Assembly: GCF_009765875.1 (NCBI RefSeq) | Contig: NZ_LMUP01000004.1 | Coordinates: forward strand, 721,080-785,079 | Reading direction: 5' to 3' | From: Pedobacter sp. L105 | GTDB lineage: Bacteria; Bacteroidota; Bacteroidia; Sphingobacteriales; Sphingobacteriaceae | DNA length: 64,000 nt | Shown here: positions 44,687 through 54,002 of the stretch, one piece after another | Layout: every line of letters starts with the position of its first letter | Numbering within the stretch: position 1 is the first letter of the stretch | Notes under the pieces: generated by a model | What the model was told of the DNA's origin: nothing | Database searches by the model: none | The model's input: only the letters and a program-made list of their open reading frames with translations | Translations under genes and position numbers: made by a program

Positions 44687-45313
44687 ATGATTGAAGCAAT
44701 ATTACAAGGGATTGGTGCTGGTATTTTGTTTTCGTTTTTAACAGGCCCGGTTTTCTTTTCTATGATCAAAACCAGTATAGAAAAAGGCTTTAAAGCTGGT
44801 TTTTCTTTGGCTATAGGGGTTGTTCTAAGCGATATGATTTTTATCAGCCTTACGATCTTTAGTTCACAGTTTGTGGATTACAACGCGAATTATAATCTAT
44901 ATATAGGTATCGTTGGAGGTTTATTTCTCCTTGGGGTGGGATTATATTACCTGATCAATAAGGTAAAAGTAAATTACGAGACTTCTGAAATTCTCAAAGT
45001 GCGGCGGGCCGGTTATATCATTAAGGGTTTTTTAATGTGCCTGTTATCCCCTACTACCTTAATGTTTTGGATCATGGTTGGAGGGATCGTATCCGGACAG
45101 CTGCATTACGAAATGGCAGAAAAGGTAGTCTTCTTTGCCGTTGCCATGTGCACCCAGTTATTCGTCGACTTCATTAAAACTTATTACGCAGCCAAGCTGA
45201 GGTACCGTATCAAGGAAAAAAACATCAGGACACTCAACCGCATTGCAGGTGCAGTGATCATTATCTTTGCTTTACGCCTGTTTATAGAAGTAATCATTAA
45301 ATATCACAAGTAA
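44687..45313 (+). CDS. LysE family exporter
   Basis: A 208-residue inner-membrane protein with six hydrophobic segments (about 5-27, 38-60, 68-88, 110-132, 140-160, 182-202). The LysE start GIGAGILFSFLTGPVFFSMIKTSIEKGFKAG is clear. Family members export amino acids such as lysine, threonine or homoserine lactones. The substrate is unknown. It is divergent from the FHS permease; a minus-strand -7-like sequence (TATATTTG, 44669-44676) lies just upstream of its start. Confidence 0.9.
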   Translation: MIEAILQGIGAGILFSFLTGPVFFSMIKTSIEKGFKAGFSLAIGVVLSDMIFISLTIFSSQFVDYNANYNLYIGIVGGLFLLGVGLYYLINKVKVNYETSEILKVRRAGYIIKGFLMCLLSPTTLMFWIMVGGIVSGQLHYEMAEKVVFFAVAMCTQLFVDFIKTYYAAKLRYRIKEKNIRTLNRIAGAVIIIFALRLFIEVIIKYHK

Positions 45314-45345
45314 TAGATATTGCTCTGAATAATTTAAGACATAAC

Positions 45346-45375
45346 AAAGGCCGTTACATTGCTGCACCGGCCTTT
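45346..45375. terminator. Terminator between lysE-like and purF-like genes
   Basis: AAAGGCCG (45346-45353) pairs with CGGCCTTT (45368-45375) across 14 nt. It lies between convergent genes and is followed by T-rich sequence on the plus strand. Confidence 0.75.
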
Positions 45376-45396
45376 CTCTTATTATTGCTTGTTTAA

Positions 45397-47298
45397 TTAA
45401 TAAGCTCTTTGATTGTTTCCTTCTTTCCAGTTTACAAACGCTTTGTTCACTACTTTATTTCCACCGGGAGTAGGATAGTTACCTGAAAAATACCAGTCTC
45501 CCAAATGATTAGGAATAGCCACATGCAGGTTATCTAAGGTCTGATAGATTACTTCTACTTCAGCTATTGTTTCTTCAGGAGTGATGATCTTAGCGATCTG
45601 TGCAGATATCTCTTCCTGTTTAAAAGGCCTGTATATATCTTTTACATGGTTAACAATTTGTTCTTTAGGCAATAGTAAAGAAGCTTTACATTTCTGGTAT
45701 ACTTCTTCAATAATATGTTCCATACCACGTTGTTTTAGCAGCTGAATGGCCGCTTCAAAAGCAACAAACTGTCCCATTTTAGACATGTCAATACCGTAAC
45801 AATCCGGATAACGGATCTGCGGCGCAGAGGAAACAATAATAATTTTTTTAGGGTGCAGCCTGTCGATGATCTTAATGATACTCTGTCTCAGGGTTGTTCC
45901 CCTAACAATAGAATCGTCGATCGCAACCAGTGTATCCACATCATTGTTGATAATACCATAAGTAGTATCATATACGTGGGCAACCATTTCTTTACGATCG
46001 GCATCAGCGGTAATAAAGGTCCGTAGTTTTACGTCTTTAATAGCCAGTTTCTCTACACGGGGAGTCATAGACAACAACTCATCCATTTCAGCGTCTGTAA
46101 GACTCTCTTTGCGTTCAATCAGCGTATCCTTCTGGATCTTCCTGATGTGTTTGTGTAAGCCTTCTACCAGTCCGTAAAAGGAGATCTCGGCTGTATTCGG
46201 AATAAAAGAGAATACTGTATTTTTCAAATCTGATTTAACGGCAGTCAGGATCTGATCAATCAGTAAGTTACCCAGTTCTTTTCTTTCTTTATATACTTCG
46301 GCGTCACTGCCACGGGAGAAATAGATACGCTCAAATGAACATGCCCTTTTTTCCTGAGGCTCCCTGAATTCTTCCTGAGTTACCGTTCCGTCTTTTTTAA
46401 CGATTAAGGCATGTCCGGGTTTAATTTCCTGAACAGAACCAAAAGGAATATTAAATGCAGTCTGGATAGCAGGGCGCTCTGAAGCAGCCACTACGATCTC
46501 GTCATCCTGGTAAAAATAAGCCGGGCGGATACCTGAAGGATCACGCAGGATGAAGGCATCACCATTTCCTACAATTCCTGAAATAGCGTAACCGCCATCC
46601 CATGTTTTGGCCGAACGGCGAAGGATATGGGCAATATTTAAATTTTCTGATATTTTATGGGTAATCTCGACATTTGAGAGTCCCTCTTTTTTGTAGGTAT
46701 CAAACAGTTCCTGATTTTCATCATCCAGGAAGTGACCGATTTTTTCCAATACGGTTACTGTATCAGCCTGTTCTTTGGGATGCTGTCCCAATTCATACAA
46801 TTGCTCCAGTAATTCATCTACATTGGTCATGTTGAAGTTACCTGCAATTACCAGGTTACGTGTCATCCAGTTGTTCTGACGAAGAAAAGGGTGACAGTTT
46901 TCGATACTGTTTTGTCCGTGGGTACCATAACGAAGGTGTCCTAACAAAACTTCACCAATGAAACTTACGTTTTGTTTTAGCCATTCAGCATCCTGCATTA
47001 GTTCAGGTGTTTCATTCTGGATGTCTACAAATTTGTTGTGAACGTAACCGAAGATATCTGCAACGGCATTTTGTGCCATTGAACGGTAACGGCTGATGTA
47101 GCGGTGGCCTGGTTTTACATCTAATTTGATTGTCGCAATCCCTGCACCATCCTGTCCTCTGTTGTGTTGTTTCTCCATCAAAAGATACAGCTTATTCAAT
47201 CCGTAAAGTGCTGTACCGTATTTTTTTTGATAGAATGAGAGCGGTTTTAAAAGGCGGATAAAGGCAATTCCACATTCATGTTTTATCGAGTCACTCAT
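45397..47298 (-). CDS. PurF-type amidophosphoribosyltransferase, long Bacteroidota form
   Basis: A 633-residue class II glutamine amidotransferase fused to a type I phosphoribosyltransferase, the architecture of PurF, which makes 5-phosphoribosylamine in purine synthesis. The nucleophile is Cys9 in HECGI, so an eight-residue propeptide must be removed, as with the 11-residue propeptide of Bacillus PurF. GHLRYGTHG and the PRPP-binding loop VAIDDSIVRGTT are intact. It is about 130-170 residues longer than usual PurF, with insertions around residues 120-230 and 370-420. I recall two PurF-like proteins in many Bacteroidota, so this may be the second copy. I use the ATG at 47298. A TAAATTTG -7 box lies at 47317-47324. 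Confidence 0.8.
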   Translation of the reverse strand: MSDSIKHECGIAFIRLLKPLSFYQKKYGTALYGLNKLYLLMEKQHNRGQDGAGIATIKLDVKPGHRYISRYRSMAQNAVADIFGYVHNKFVDIQNETPELMQDAEWLKQNVSFIGEVLLGHLRYGTHGQNSIENCHPFLRQNNWMTRNLVIAGNFNMTNVDELLEQLYELGQHPKEQADTVTVLEKIGHFLDDENQELFDTYKKEGLSNVEITHKISENLNIAHILRRSAKTWDGGYAISGIVGNGDAFILRDPSGIRPAYFYQDDEIVVAASERPAIQTAFNIPFGSVQEIKPGHALIVKKDGTVTQEEFREPQEKRACSFERIYFSRGSDAEVYKERKELGNLLIDQILTAVKSDLKNTVFSFIPNTAEISFYGLVEGLHKHIRKIQKDTLIERKESLTDAEMDELLSMTPRVEKLAIKDVKLRTFITADADRKEMVAHVYDTTYGIINNDVDTLVAIDDSIVRGTTLRQSIIKIIDRLHPKKIIIVSSAPQIRYPDCYGIDMSKMGQFVAFEAAIQLLKQRGMEHIIEEVYQKCKASLLLPKEQIVNHVKDIYRPFKQEEISAQIAKIITPEETIAEVEVIYQTLDNLHVAIPNHLGDWYFSGNYPTPGGNKVVNKAFVNWKEGNNQRAY

Positions 47299-47316
47299 TG
47301 TTTGGGGTTTGAGCCG

Positions 47317-47324
47317 CAAATTTA
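47317..47324 (-). promoter_or_regulatory. -7 element of the purF-like gene
   Basis: The minus strand reads TAAATTTG, a full -7 match, 18 nt before the ATG at 47298. No TTTG is found 19 nt further upstream. Confidence 0.45.
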
Positions 47325-47479
47325 GAGTTAATAACAGTATGAACCTAGAAAGAATTAGAATCTTTCATTGGGCTGACTTAATGTTAAAACATCTACTTGA
47401 AAGCTCTTTAATGCCCTGCTGAGCAAGAAATTAAGTTCGATTATCCCGCTAAAAAGCTCAGCTAAAACGGTAATTGATA

Positions 47480-48310
47480 TTATATTTTTAAATTCACCCT
47501 TGCAGAAACAATCTTTTCATCAAAAAAAATGGATGCATTTTTATCAAACACCTGCTCGTCTCCAGAAGTATAAAACTTCTTTTCGGAGGCTTTGCCCAGC
47601 TGGCTTTCAATTTCAGGATGACGGGTTAAATAATCGGCCAGGCTATCCGCAACAATATCACCCTGGGCAACCAGCTTAAATCCTTCGGGCACTACAGCCG
47701 CAATTTTAGGAATCAGCAGCGGGTAGTGGGTGCAGGCTAAAAGGATGGTATCAATAGCCGGGGATTTAGCTAATAATTCATCCGTGTATTTCTTTACAAA
47801 ATAATCTGCTCCCTCATGAATATGTTCATTGTTTTCAATTAGGGGTACCCATAAAGGGCAGCTTTGCTGCACCACCTCCAGTTCAGGATAAAAATGGTGG
47901 ATCTCTATGGGATAGGATTCAGAATTTACCGTCCCTCTGGTACCCATCACCCCTATGGTATTTGATTCGGTAAAGGAGCCAATCACTTCGGCCGTAGGCC
48001 TGATCACGCCAAGCACCCTGTAATCAGGATATTTAACAGGAAGTACTTTTTGCTGAATGTTACGCAGGGCTTTTGCAGAAGCCGTATTACAGGCCAGGAT
48101 CACCAGCGGGCAACCCTGTGCAAATAACCACTCTACACATTCGAGGGTGTACTGATAAACGGTTTCAAAAGAATGATCGCCATAGGGCGAACGGGCATTG
48201 TCGCCCATATAGATATAATTGTAATCAGGCAGTTTGGCAGCGATGGATTTAAAAACAGTTAATCCTCCATAACCAGAATCAAAAACGCCTATAGACTTTG
48301 TAGTATTCAT
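47480..48310 (-). CDS. murI: Glutamate racemase
   Basis: MurI converts L-glutamate to D-glutamate for peptidoglycan. The 276-residue protein has the N-terminal VFDSGYGGLTVF and both catalytic cysteines, in ACNTASAKAL (near residue 74) and ACTHYPLL (near 192). It is the last gene of the bamA-ompH-ompH-murI group. A terminator-like hairpin ends just before its ATG, which could limit readthrough from the ompH genes. Confidence 0.95.
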   Translation of the reverse strand: MNTTKSIGVFDSGYGGLTVFKSIAAKLPDYNYIYMGDNARSPYGDHSFETVYQYTLECVEWLFAQGCPLVILACNTASAKALRNIQQKVLPVKYPDYRVLGVIRPTAEVIGSFTESNTIGVMGTRGTVNSESYPIEIHHFYPELEVVQQSCPLWVPLIENNEHIHEGADYFVKKYTDELLAKSPAIDTILLACTHYPLLIPKIAAVVPEGFKLVAQGDIVADSLADYLTRHPEIESQLGKASEKKFYTSGDEQVFDKNASIFFDEKIVSARVNLKI

Positions 48311-48313
48311 GAC

Positions 48314-48348
48314 AAAAAAAAACGGAACCAGATTTATATCTGATTCCG
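48314..48348 (-). terminator. Terminator/attenuator between ompH and murI
   Basis: On the minus strand an 11-bp stem (complement 48323-48333 with 48338-48348, one G-U pair, 4-nt loop) runs into a T run. The run ends three bases before the murI ATG at 48310. It follows the ompH stop by about 20 bp. Confidence 0.8.
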
Positions 48349-48369
48349 CAATTTAATATTTTTTTATAA

Positions 48370-48957
48370 CTATTTTTTCTTTGCAGCAGCGGCAGGAGCA
48401 GCAGCAACTGTTCCAGAGATACCTAATTTAGTTTTCACGGCAGCAGTAACGTCGTCACCACCTTCCCATGCTAACAGGTTGTTTGCACCTTGTTGTGCAG
48501 AGATATCAAATATGTAAGCGAATCCTTGTTCTCTAGCAACAGATTTAACTGCTGTAACGAATTTAGTGTTCAAAGGAGCTAACAATTCACCTTGTTTAGT
48601 AGCCAGGTCTTGCTGAGCTTTTTGAGTTGCTTCACCAATACGTTTTTGCATATCTTCTAATTCACCGCTCATTACCTGCAGTTCTTTAGTCACTGTTTCT
48701 TTATTGGCTTCACTTAAAGTCTTGTTTTTAGCAACTGCAGCATCATATTTGGTCTGATACTCAGTTTTCATTTTTTCGATTTCAGCTTGTTTCTGATTTT
48801 TTAAGGCTTCTAAAGTAGCAGTAGCAGTTTTTGCTTCAGGCATGCTTGAAAAGATAGCTTCAGAATCCAGGTGTGCAATTTTTTGCTGGGCACTCGCAAC
48901 GTTAGCAGTAAACACTAAGCCAGCTGCTACAAAAAATACGTTAATTAACTTTCTCAT
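48370..48957 (-). CDS. OmpH/Skp family periplasmic chaperone (second copy)
   Basis: A 195-residue Skp-like chaperone that carries unfolded outer-membrane proteins through the periplasm. The signal peptide runs to about residue 23 (NVASA-QQ). QKIAHLDSEAIFSSMPE is the usual first strand, then a long coiled coil (about 48-130, rich in K, E, A and Q), and a final beta segment. The tail AAPAAAAKKK is low-complexity. It is preceded by a paralogue. Confidence 0.92.
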   Translation of the reverse strand: MRKLINVFFVAAGLVFTANVASAQQKIAHLDSEAIFSSMPEAKTATATLEALKNQKQAEIEKMKTEYQTKYDAAVAKNKTLSEANKETVTKELQVMSGELEDMQKRIGEATQKAQQDLATKQGELLAPLNTKFVTAVKSVAREQGFAYIFDISAQQGANNLLAWEGGDDVTAAVKTKLGISGTVAAAPAAAAKKK

Positions 48958-48996
48958 TTCTATTGTTCTTTTTTTTTAATTTATCTATGTGTGTCT

Positions 48997-49530
48997 TTAT
49001 TTAGCTACTGAACCGGGTTTGTAACCTAATTTAATGATAACGTCATTACTCAGGTCATAATTGCTACTGGAGTAAATCATCATCGTAGATTCACTGCTTT
49101 TATCAAAGATAAAGTCCAGGAATTTACTTTTTGCAAGATCTGCAATCGCTGCAGTAACTTTATCCTGTATAGGTTTCAGCAATTTGCTACGGGTTTGGAA
49201 AAGCTCTCCATCAGGACCAAATTTCTGACGCTGAAATTCTTTCGCGGCTTTTTCCTTTTCAATGATATCATTTTCACGGCGCTTGCGCATATCATCAGTT
49301 AATAAAACCTGATCTGCCTGGTAAGCTTTGTACATTTTATCAATATCAGCAAAGTTGGCATCTGCCTGTTTCTGCCATTGTTCAGACAACACATTCATTT
49401 GATTCTGCGAAGACTTATATTCTGGTAAATGTTTAAGAATATATTCTGTATCCACATAAGCGAACTTCTGAGCAAACGCTCCAAATCCTGCAAATATTAC
49501 TAAAAAACCAATTAAAATAACTTTTTTCAT
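48997..49530 (-). CDS. OmpH/Skp family periplasmic chaperone (first copy)
   Basis: A 177-residue Skp-like protein. Signal peptide MKKVILIGFLVIFAGFGAFA is followed by QKFAYVDTEYILKHLPEY, a coiled-coil arm region, and a C-terminal strand. I start it at the ATG at 49530. The frame stays open 222 bases further upstream, but that part overlaps the end of bamA and would destroy the signal peptide. It lies 7 bp after bamA and belongs to its operon. Confidence 0.93.
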   Translation of the reverse strand: MKKVILIGFLVIFAGFGAFAQKFAYVDTEYILKHLPEYKSSQNQMNVLSEQWQKQADANFADIDKMYKAYQADQVLLTDDMRKRRENDIIEKEKAAKEFQRQKFGPDGELFQTRSKLLKPIQDKVTAAIADLAKSKFLDFIFDKSSESTMMIYSSSNYDLSNDVIIKLGYKPGSVAK

Positions 49531-49537
49531 TTTTGTA

Positions 49538-52126
49538 TTAATTAAATCCACCCAATTGCTGAGCGATACTAAATGTAAATGATTGTTTACCCCCGTCACT
49601 AACTCCCGGAATTTTATCAAATGCATGTCCGTAATCGATACCCAACATTCCAAATATCGGTAAAAATATTCTAGCTCCAATACCTGCAGACCTTCTAATG
49701 TTAAAAGGATTATATTCAGAGAATGAATTCCATGTATTACCACCCTCAGCAAAGCCGATCAGGTAGGCAGTAGCCTGCTGACTTGCGATCACAGGATACC
49801 TTACTTCCATTACATATTTACTGAAAATCGGACTACCTGAGTTTTCAGCAACTGCAATCTGTGCCTGTGTAGTAGCCGACTGTGGAATAACTACGTTGTT
49901 GGCATAACCACGTTGTGTGATCAACTCAGATCCCTGCAGATAATCGTATGAGGTCATACCATCACCACCCAGTTTAAACCTTTCAAAAGCAGACTGACCA
50001 ACAGCTTTGTTATACGATCCTAAGAAACCGAACTGTGCCTGAGCCTTGATCACGAATTTACCTGCCAACCTCTGGAACCATTGTCCCTCAAATTTCCATT
50101 TGTGGTACTCTGTAAACTCATAATGTTGTTTATCAGATGCAGTGGCGTAATTGGTATTGTTAAATAATGAATAAGGAGGTGTTGCCTGTATAGTAAATTT
50201 AAAATAAGATCCTTCTGTAGGGAAAATAGGTGAGTTCCTGGAGTCCCTGCTCAGTTCCTGAGATAAGTTAAAGTTATAAGATGTACCTGTTGTAAATAAG
50301 TAACCCGGATAGTTATTCAGGATGTACTGATTTAAGTTGATCGCATGGGTTAACTGGAAGTAGTTATCCGGCCAGTTTAATTTTCTTCCCAAACTTACAG
50401 TTAAACCATTCAGACGTATTTTCTGGTAAGCTGTTGAAGTTGGGTTAACAACAGTACCGGTAGCATCTGTAACGCCTCCGTTTGTTGAAAGGGAAGTGTA
50501 GGCACTTAAACCAAAACTTAATGGTTTCTTACCGCCCAGCCATGGCTCAGTGAAAGAGAAACTGTAAGATTGATAGTACTTGGCATTTGTCTGACCACGT
50601 AAACTTAATTTTTGTCCGTCACCTTTAGGAAGCGGTTTGTAAGCTTTAGGGTTTAACAGGTTTCTTAAAGAGAAGTTGTTAAAGGTAAGTCCCAGTGTAC
50701 CGATTACACTACCACCACCAAAACCACCTGATAATTCAACCTGATCTGAAGGTTTTTCTTCTACTGCATACTCGATATCAACCGTACCATCTGAAGGGTT
50801 AGGTTTTGGTGTAGGAACAGTTTTTGATTCTTCGAAATTTCCCATCTGACCAATTTCACGTACGGTACGTACCAAATCTGCTTTGGAGAATTTGTCTCCA
50901 GGTCTTGTACGTACATCACGTAATACCACCCTGTCGTTTGTAATCGTATTACCTTTAACGGTAATCCTGTTGTTGGTATACTGAGGTCCTTCATAGATCC
51001 TGATCTCCAGGTCTACTGTGTCATTGTAAATTCTTGTCTGAACAGGCTCCACGTTAAAAGTAAGGTAACCATCATTCAGGTAAACGCTGGACACGTCATC
51101 ACTTTCGCCGCCTTCACCGTGAAGTTTAGTATTCAGTTTCTCTTCACTGAAAACCTGTCCTTTTTCAAGAGAGAGTACCCGGCTTAAATCTTTGGTTGCA
51201 TATTTTGCATTTCCAGACCAGGTAATATTTCCGATATAATATTTAGGGCCTTCATATACTTCGATCTTGATACCAACAGATTTTTCATTGTACCTGTAAG
51301 TGGTGTCTTTAATGATCGCCGCATCACGGTAACCTTTGGCCTGCATTTTAGAAACCAGTGTCTCTTTATCTGTATTGAATTTTTCTTTACTGTATTTTCC
51401 TGAACCAAATACTTTATAGAAAGCCTGCTGATGGGTTTTCTTCAGGAACTTGCGCAGCTGTTTAGCGCTGAAAGCTTTATTACCTGTAAACTCGATCTGA
51501 TGAACCTTTACTTTTGGACCGCGGTCAATAAATATCTGCAGCACAACCCCGTTCTCCATGTTTGGATCGGGTTTTGTTTTGTAATCGATTTTAGTAAAAA
51601 AATAACCTTTTTCTGCCAGGTATTTATTAATGATACCCGTTGTACTGTTGTAGGTATTTTCATTAATGATCGTTTTTCCTGATTTCGAATTCAGTTTTTC
51701 GGTGATGTCGGTTTTCTGCGACTTGCTCAATCCGTTCAATTCGAATGAGCTTAAACGCGGACGTTCCTGCACCCTGATATCAAAGTAAACCGTATCCTGA
51801 TCTACCTTGGCGATATTTAATTCAACATCATCAAACAAACCTTGCGCCCAGAGTGTTTTAATAGCGGCGCCGGTAGCTTCACCAGGAAGTAAAATCCTTT
51901 CTCCTTTAATTAATTTGGAAAGTGTAATAATTACCTCTTTATCGATGAACTTAGCACCACTTAAAGTTGTTCCTCCTATGATATATTCTTTAGGTTGAAA
52001 ATAATCTAAATCCGTACCGGCTACTTTTAGGCTTGGGGTGGCTGGATTTGACTTTGGACGGGTAACCTGTGCCATTGTCGGTAAGCCGACCAATAACAAT
52101 AATATGAGTTGGTATATTCTTTTCAT
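49538..52126 (-). CDS. bamA: Outer membrane protein assembly factor BamA
   Basis: BamA is the Omp85 core of the beta-barrel assembly machine. The 862-residue protein has a signal peptide (to MAQ at residue 20), five POTRA-like repeats across about residues 65-480, and a C-terminal 16-strand barrel with the conserved region FKLGGDGMTSYDYLQGSEL-like loop (the RGY-type motif appears as QRGYANN). It ends with aromatic-rich strands and the C-terminal N of GGFN. The uppS-bamA-ompH-ompH order is conserved in the phylum. Confidence 0.95.
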   Translation of the reverse strand: MKRIYQLILLLLVGLPTMAQVTRPKSNPATPSLKVAGTDLDYFQPKEYIIGGTTLSGAKFIDKEVIITLSKLIKGERILLPGEATGAAIKTLWAQGLFDDVELNIAKVDQDTVYFDIRVQERPRLSSFELNGLSKSQKTDITEKLNSKSGKTIINENTYNSTTGIINKYLAEKGYFFTKIDYKTKPDPNMENGVVLQIFIDRGPKVKVHQIEFTGNKAFSAKQLRKFLKKTHQQAFYKVFGSGKYSKEKFNTDKETLVSKMQAKGYRDAAIIKDTTYRYNEKSVGIKIEVYEGPKYYIGNITWSGNAKYATKDLSRVLSLEKGQVFSEEKLNTKLHGEGGESDDVSSVYLNDGYLTFNVEPVQTRIYNDTVDLEIRIYEGPQYTNNRITVKGNTITNDRVVLRDVRTRPGDKFSKADLVRTVREIGQMGNFEESKTVPTPKPNPSDGTVDIEYAVEEKPSDQVELSGGFGGGSVIGTLGLTFNNFSLRNLLNPKAYKPLPKGDGQKLSLRGQTNAKYYQSYSFSFTEPWLGGKKPLSFGLSAYTSLSTNGGVTDATGTVVNPTSTAYQKIRLNGLTVSLGRKLNWPDNYFQLTHAINLNQYILNNYPGYLFTTGTSYNFNLSQELSRDSRNSPIFPTEGSYFKFTIQATPPYSLFNNTNYATASDKQHYEFTEYHKWKFEGQWFQRLAGKFVIKAQAQFGFLGSYNKAVGQSAFERFKLGGDGMTSYDYLQGSELITQRGYANNVVIPQSATTQAQIAVAENSGSPIFSKYVMEVRYPVIASQQATAYLIGFAEGGNTWNSFSEYNPFNIRRSAGIGARIFLPIFGMLGIDYGHAFDKIPGVSDGGKQSFTFSIAQQLGGFN

Positions 52127-52189
52127 TTACAATCTAAAAAACGTTGCTAAGTTAATTTAAACACATGTTAAAAAGTGTTAAAAGTAAAA

Positions 52190-52930
52190 TTAGTTCAACT
52201 GTTCACTAATTTTACCGAAGCGGCGTTCGCGCTTTTGGTAGTCTACAATAGCTTCAAAAAGGTCCTCTTTTCTGAAGTCGGGCCATAAAACTTCGGTGAA
52301 ATATAGTTCACTATAGGCCATTTGCCACAACAGGAAATTGCTTACCCGGTGCTCTCCGCTGGTGCGGATCATCAGTTCGGGGTCGGGCATATTTACGGTA
52401 GTTAACTGAGAAGAAAAAACTGTTTCATTGATCTCTTCGATCTTCATTTTGTCTTCTTTTACCAGCAACGCCAGTTTCCTTGCGGCTTCCAGGATCTCCC
52501 ATTTAGCGCTATAACTTAAGGCCAGCGTTAAAGTACAAGTGTTATTTTTTGCGGTGTCTTCCATCGCAAACTTAAGGTCGTCAATACATTTCTGAGGTAA
52601 GGAAGCGATATCGCCTATGGCATTGAGCCTGATATTATGTTTATGCAAGGTAGCGATCTCCGCATTAATGGTTGAAATTAATAATTCCATCAACGCATTG
52701 ACTTCATCAATGGGCCTGTTCCAGTTTTCCGTTGAAAAAGCATAAATAGTCAGGTATTTAATTCCAATATCAGAGCAGCCTTCTACTACATCCTTTATGG
52801 ATAACACCCCGCTTTCATGCCCGAAAGACCTGAATTTGCCCTGATTTTTAGCCCATCTTCCATTACCATCCATTATAATAGCGATGTGTTCTGGCAAGCG
52901 GCTAGTATCGATCTGTTCTTTAAATCCCAT
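52190..52930 (-). CDS. uppS: Isoprenyl transferase (undecaprenyl diphosphate synthase)
   Basis: UppS condenses isopentenyl diphosphate units onto farnesyl diphosphate to give the C55 carrier lipid for peptidoglycan and O-antigen. The 246-residue protein shows HIAIIMDGNGRWAK with the catalytic Asp, FSTENWNRP, and the C-terminal RTSGEHRVSNFLLWQMAY and LWPDF motifs. I use the ATG at 52930; a TTG 12 bases upstream is less likely. A -7-like CATATTTG lies nine bases before the ATG. Confidence 0.95.
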   Translation of the reverse strand: MGFKEQIDTSRLPEHIAIIMDGNGRWAKNQGKFRSFGHESGVLSIKDVVEGCSDIGIKYLTIYAFSTENWNRPIDEVNALMELLISTINAEIATLHKHNIRLNAIGDIASLPQKCIDDLKFAMEDTAKNNTCTLTLALSYSAKWEILEAARKLALLVKEDKMKIEEINETVFSSQLTTVNMPDPELMIRTSGEHRVSNFLLWQMAYSELYFTEVLWPDFRKEDLFEAIVDYQKRERRFGKISEQLN

Positions 52931-53123
52931 ATAATTGTGCAAATATGGCTAAAATGTCTAACAATCAGAAGAAACAAAATTGATTTTCAAATTACTTATC
53001 AATTTTTTTAGTCCTCAAATCTTCATTAGTTCACCCATTTTTCACCTGATCAGCTTTGTAAAGGCAGGTTTTTAATAATTTGCTAATCAAATTGTTAGTT
53101 ATACCACTCCCAAAAGTAGATTT

Positions 53124-53131
53124 CAAAGTTA
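53124..53131 (-). promoter_or_regulatory. Candidate -7 element in the porG-uppS gap
   Basis: The minus strand reads TAACTTTG, a full -7 match, with TTTG 22 nt upstream instead of 19. It could be an internal promoter for the uppS-bamA group with a leader of about 190 nt. A weak ACCTG/CAGGT hairpin lies between it and uppS. Confidence 0.35.
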
Positions 53132-53205
53132 TAAGATATTTGTTTATTTCTGCCAAAAATTGATGCAGTAAAGAAAGGAAGATTAGTTTTTAATCGCCTG
53201 GCGAA

Positions 53206-54000
53206 TTAAAAAGCATAACATTTATCCGACAGAAAGGTATAGGAAATTCCTACATGGAGAAAAAAGTAAGTATCATGTTTATTGTAATCACCTCTCTGGC
53301 CTCCCGGATTATGGGTATGGAGCAGCTGGGATGGATCTGAAAGATTAATCTCCTGAGGGTGGGCTGCATCCACTTTTCCATAAACACTCACCACAGGGTA
53401 TTTATCCCCTACATCATCCAGGTAATCTGTAAATGCAGTACGGTATCCCATTTGGGTAAATAAACCCAGGTGGTCACTGATCCTGTATTTCATCCCTACA
53501 CCATAAGGAATACTCATTGCATAGTTCTTATAATTTACACCTTCTGTATGGTAATAACGCAGCTCATATTCCTGGTTCTGGTAAGTAGCCTTTGGATTAA
53601 ACAGCACCCCTCCTACTCCGGTAAATATATAGGGGGTGAAATTTTTAGTCCCGCCACCGGCAAAATAATCAAGGAAATTAAAATCTACCTGGAGGCTCAG
53701 TTCGTTTAGCGGGGTAGTAAAGTTAAGGTTCCGGCTTCTGAAGCTGGCATCTGAAGACGTTGCATCATTTGCTTTTACCCTGCCATGCTCATAGTAAATT
53801 CCCACTCCCCAGTAAGGATTAAGGTTTTTCTTTACGTAAGCCCCAAAGGCTGCACCACTAAAGTCAAAGGGATTGCTGGTGTTCAAATCACCCATATATC
53901 CCGAAGCACCCACATTGACACCTACTTCTGTGGTTTGTGCCAGAGCAGCCCAGGGCAACAGGAAAAATAAAACAACAGAAAGTATCTTTTTAATGCCCAT
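53206..54000 (-). CDS. DUF6089 family outer membrane protein, PorG-like
   Basis: A 264-residue protein with a signal peptide (cleavage near LAQ, residue 22) and a small beta-barrel pattern: VGVNVGASGYMGDLN, NLNPYWGVGIYYEHGR, YIFTGVGGVLFNP and a final FFLHVGISYTFL strand. These are the marks of the DUF6089 family. In Porphyromonas gingivalis, as I recall it, the corresponding gene before uppS-bamA is porG, an outer-membrane type IX secretion component. Order here (nadK-this-uppS-bamA) supports that. A direct role in secretion is inferred. Confidence 0.8.
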   Translation of the reverse strand: MGIKKILSVVLFFLLPWAALAQTTEVGVNVGASGYMGDLNTSNPFDFSGAAFGAYVKKNLNPYWGVGIYYEHGRVKANDATSSDASFRSRNLNFTTPLNELSLQVDFNFLDYFAGGGTKNFTPYIFTGVGGVLFNPKATYQNQEYELRYYHTEGVNYKNYAMSIPYGVGMKYRISDHLGLFTQMGYRTAFTDYLDDVGDKYPVVSVYGKVDAAHPQEINLSDPSQLLHTHNPGGQRGDYNKHDTYFFLHVGISYTFLSDKCYAF

Positions 54001-54002
54001 TC

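Noticed and set aside
49531..49752. N-terminal extension of the first ompH gene
   Set aside because: It overlaps the end of bamA in another frame and would place the signal peptide internally.
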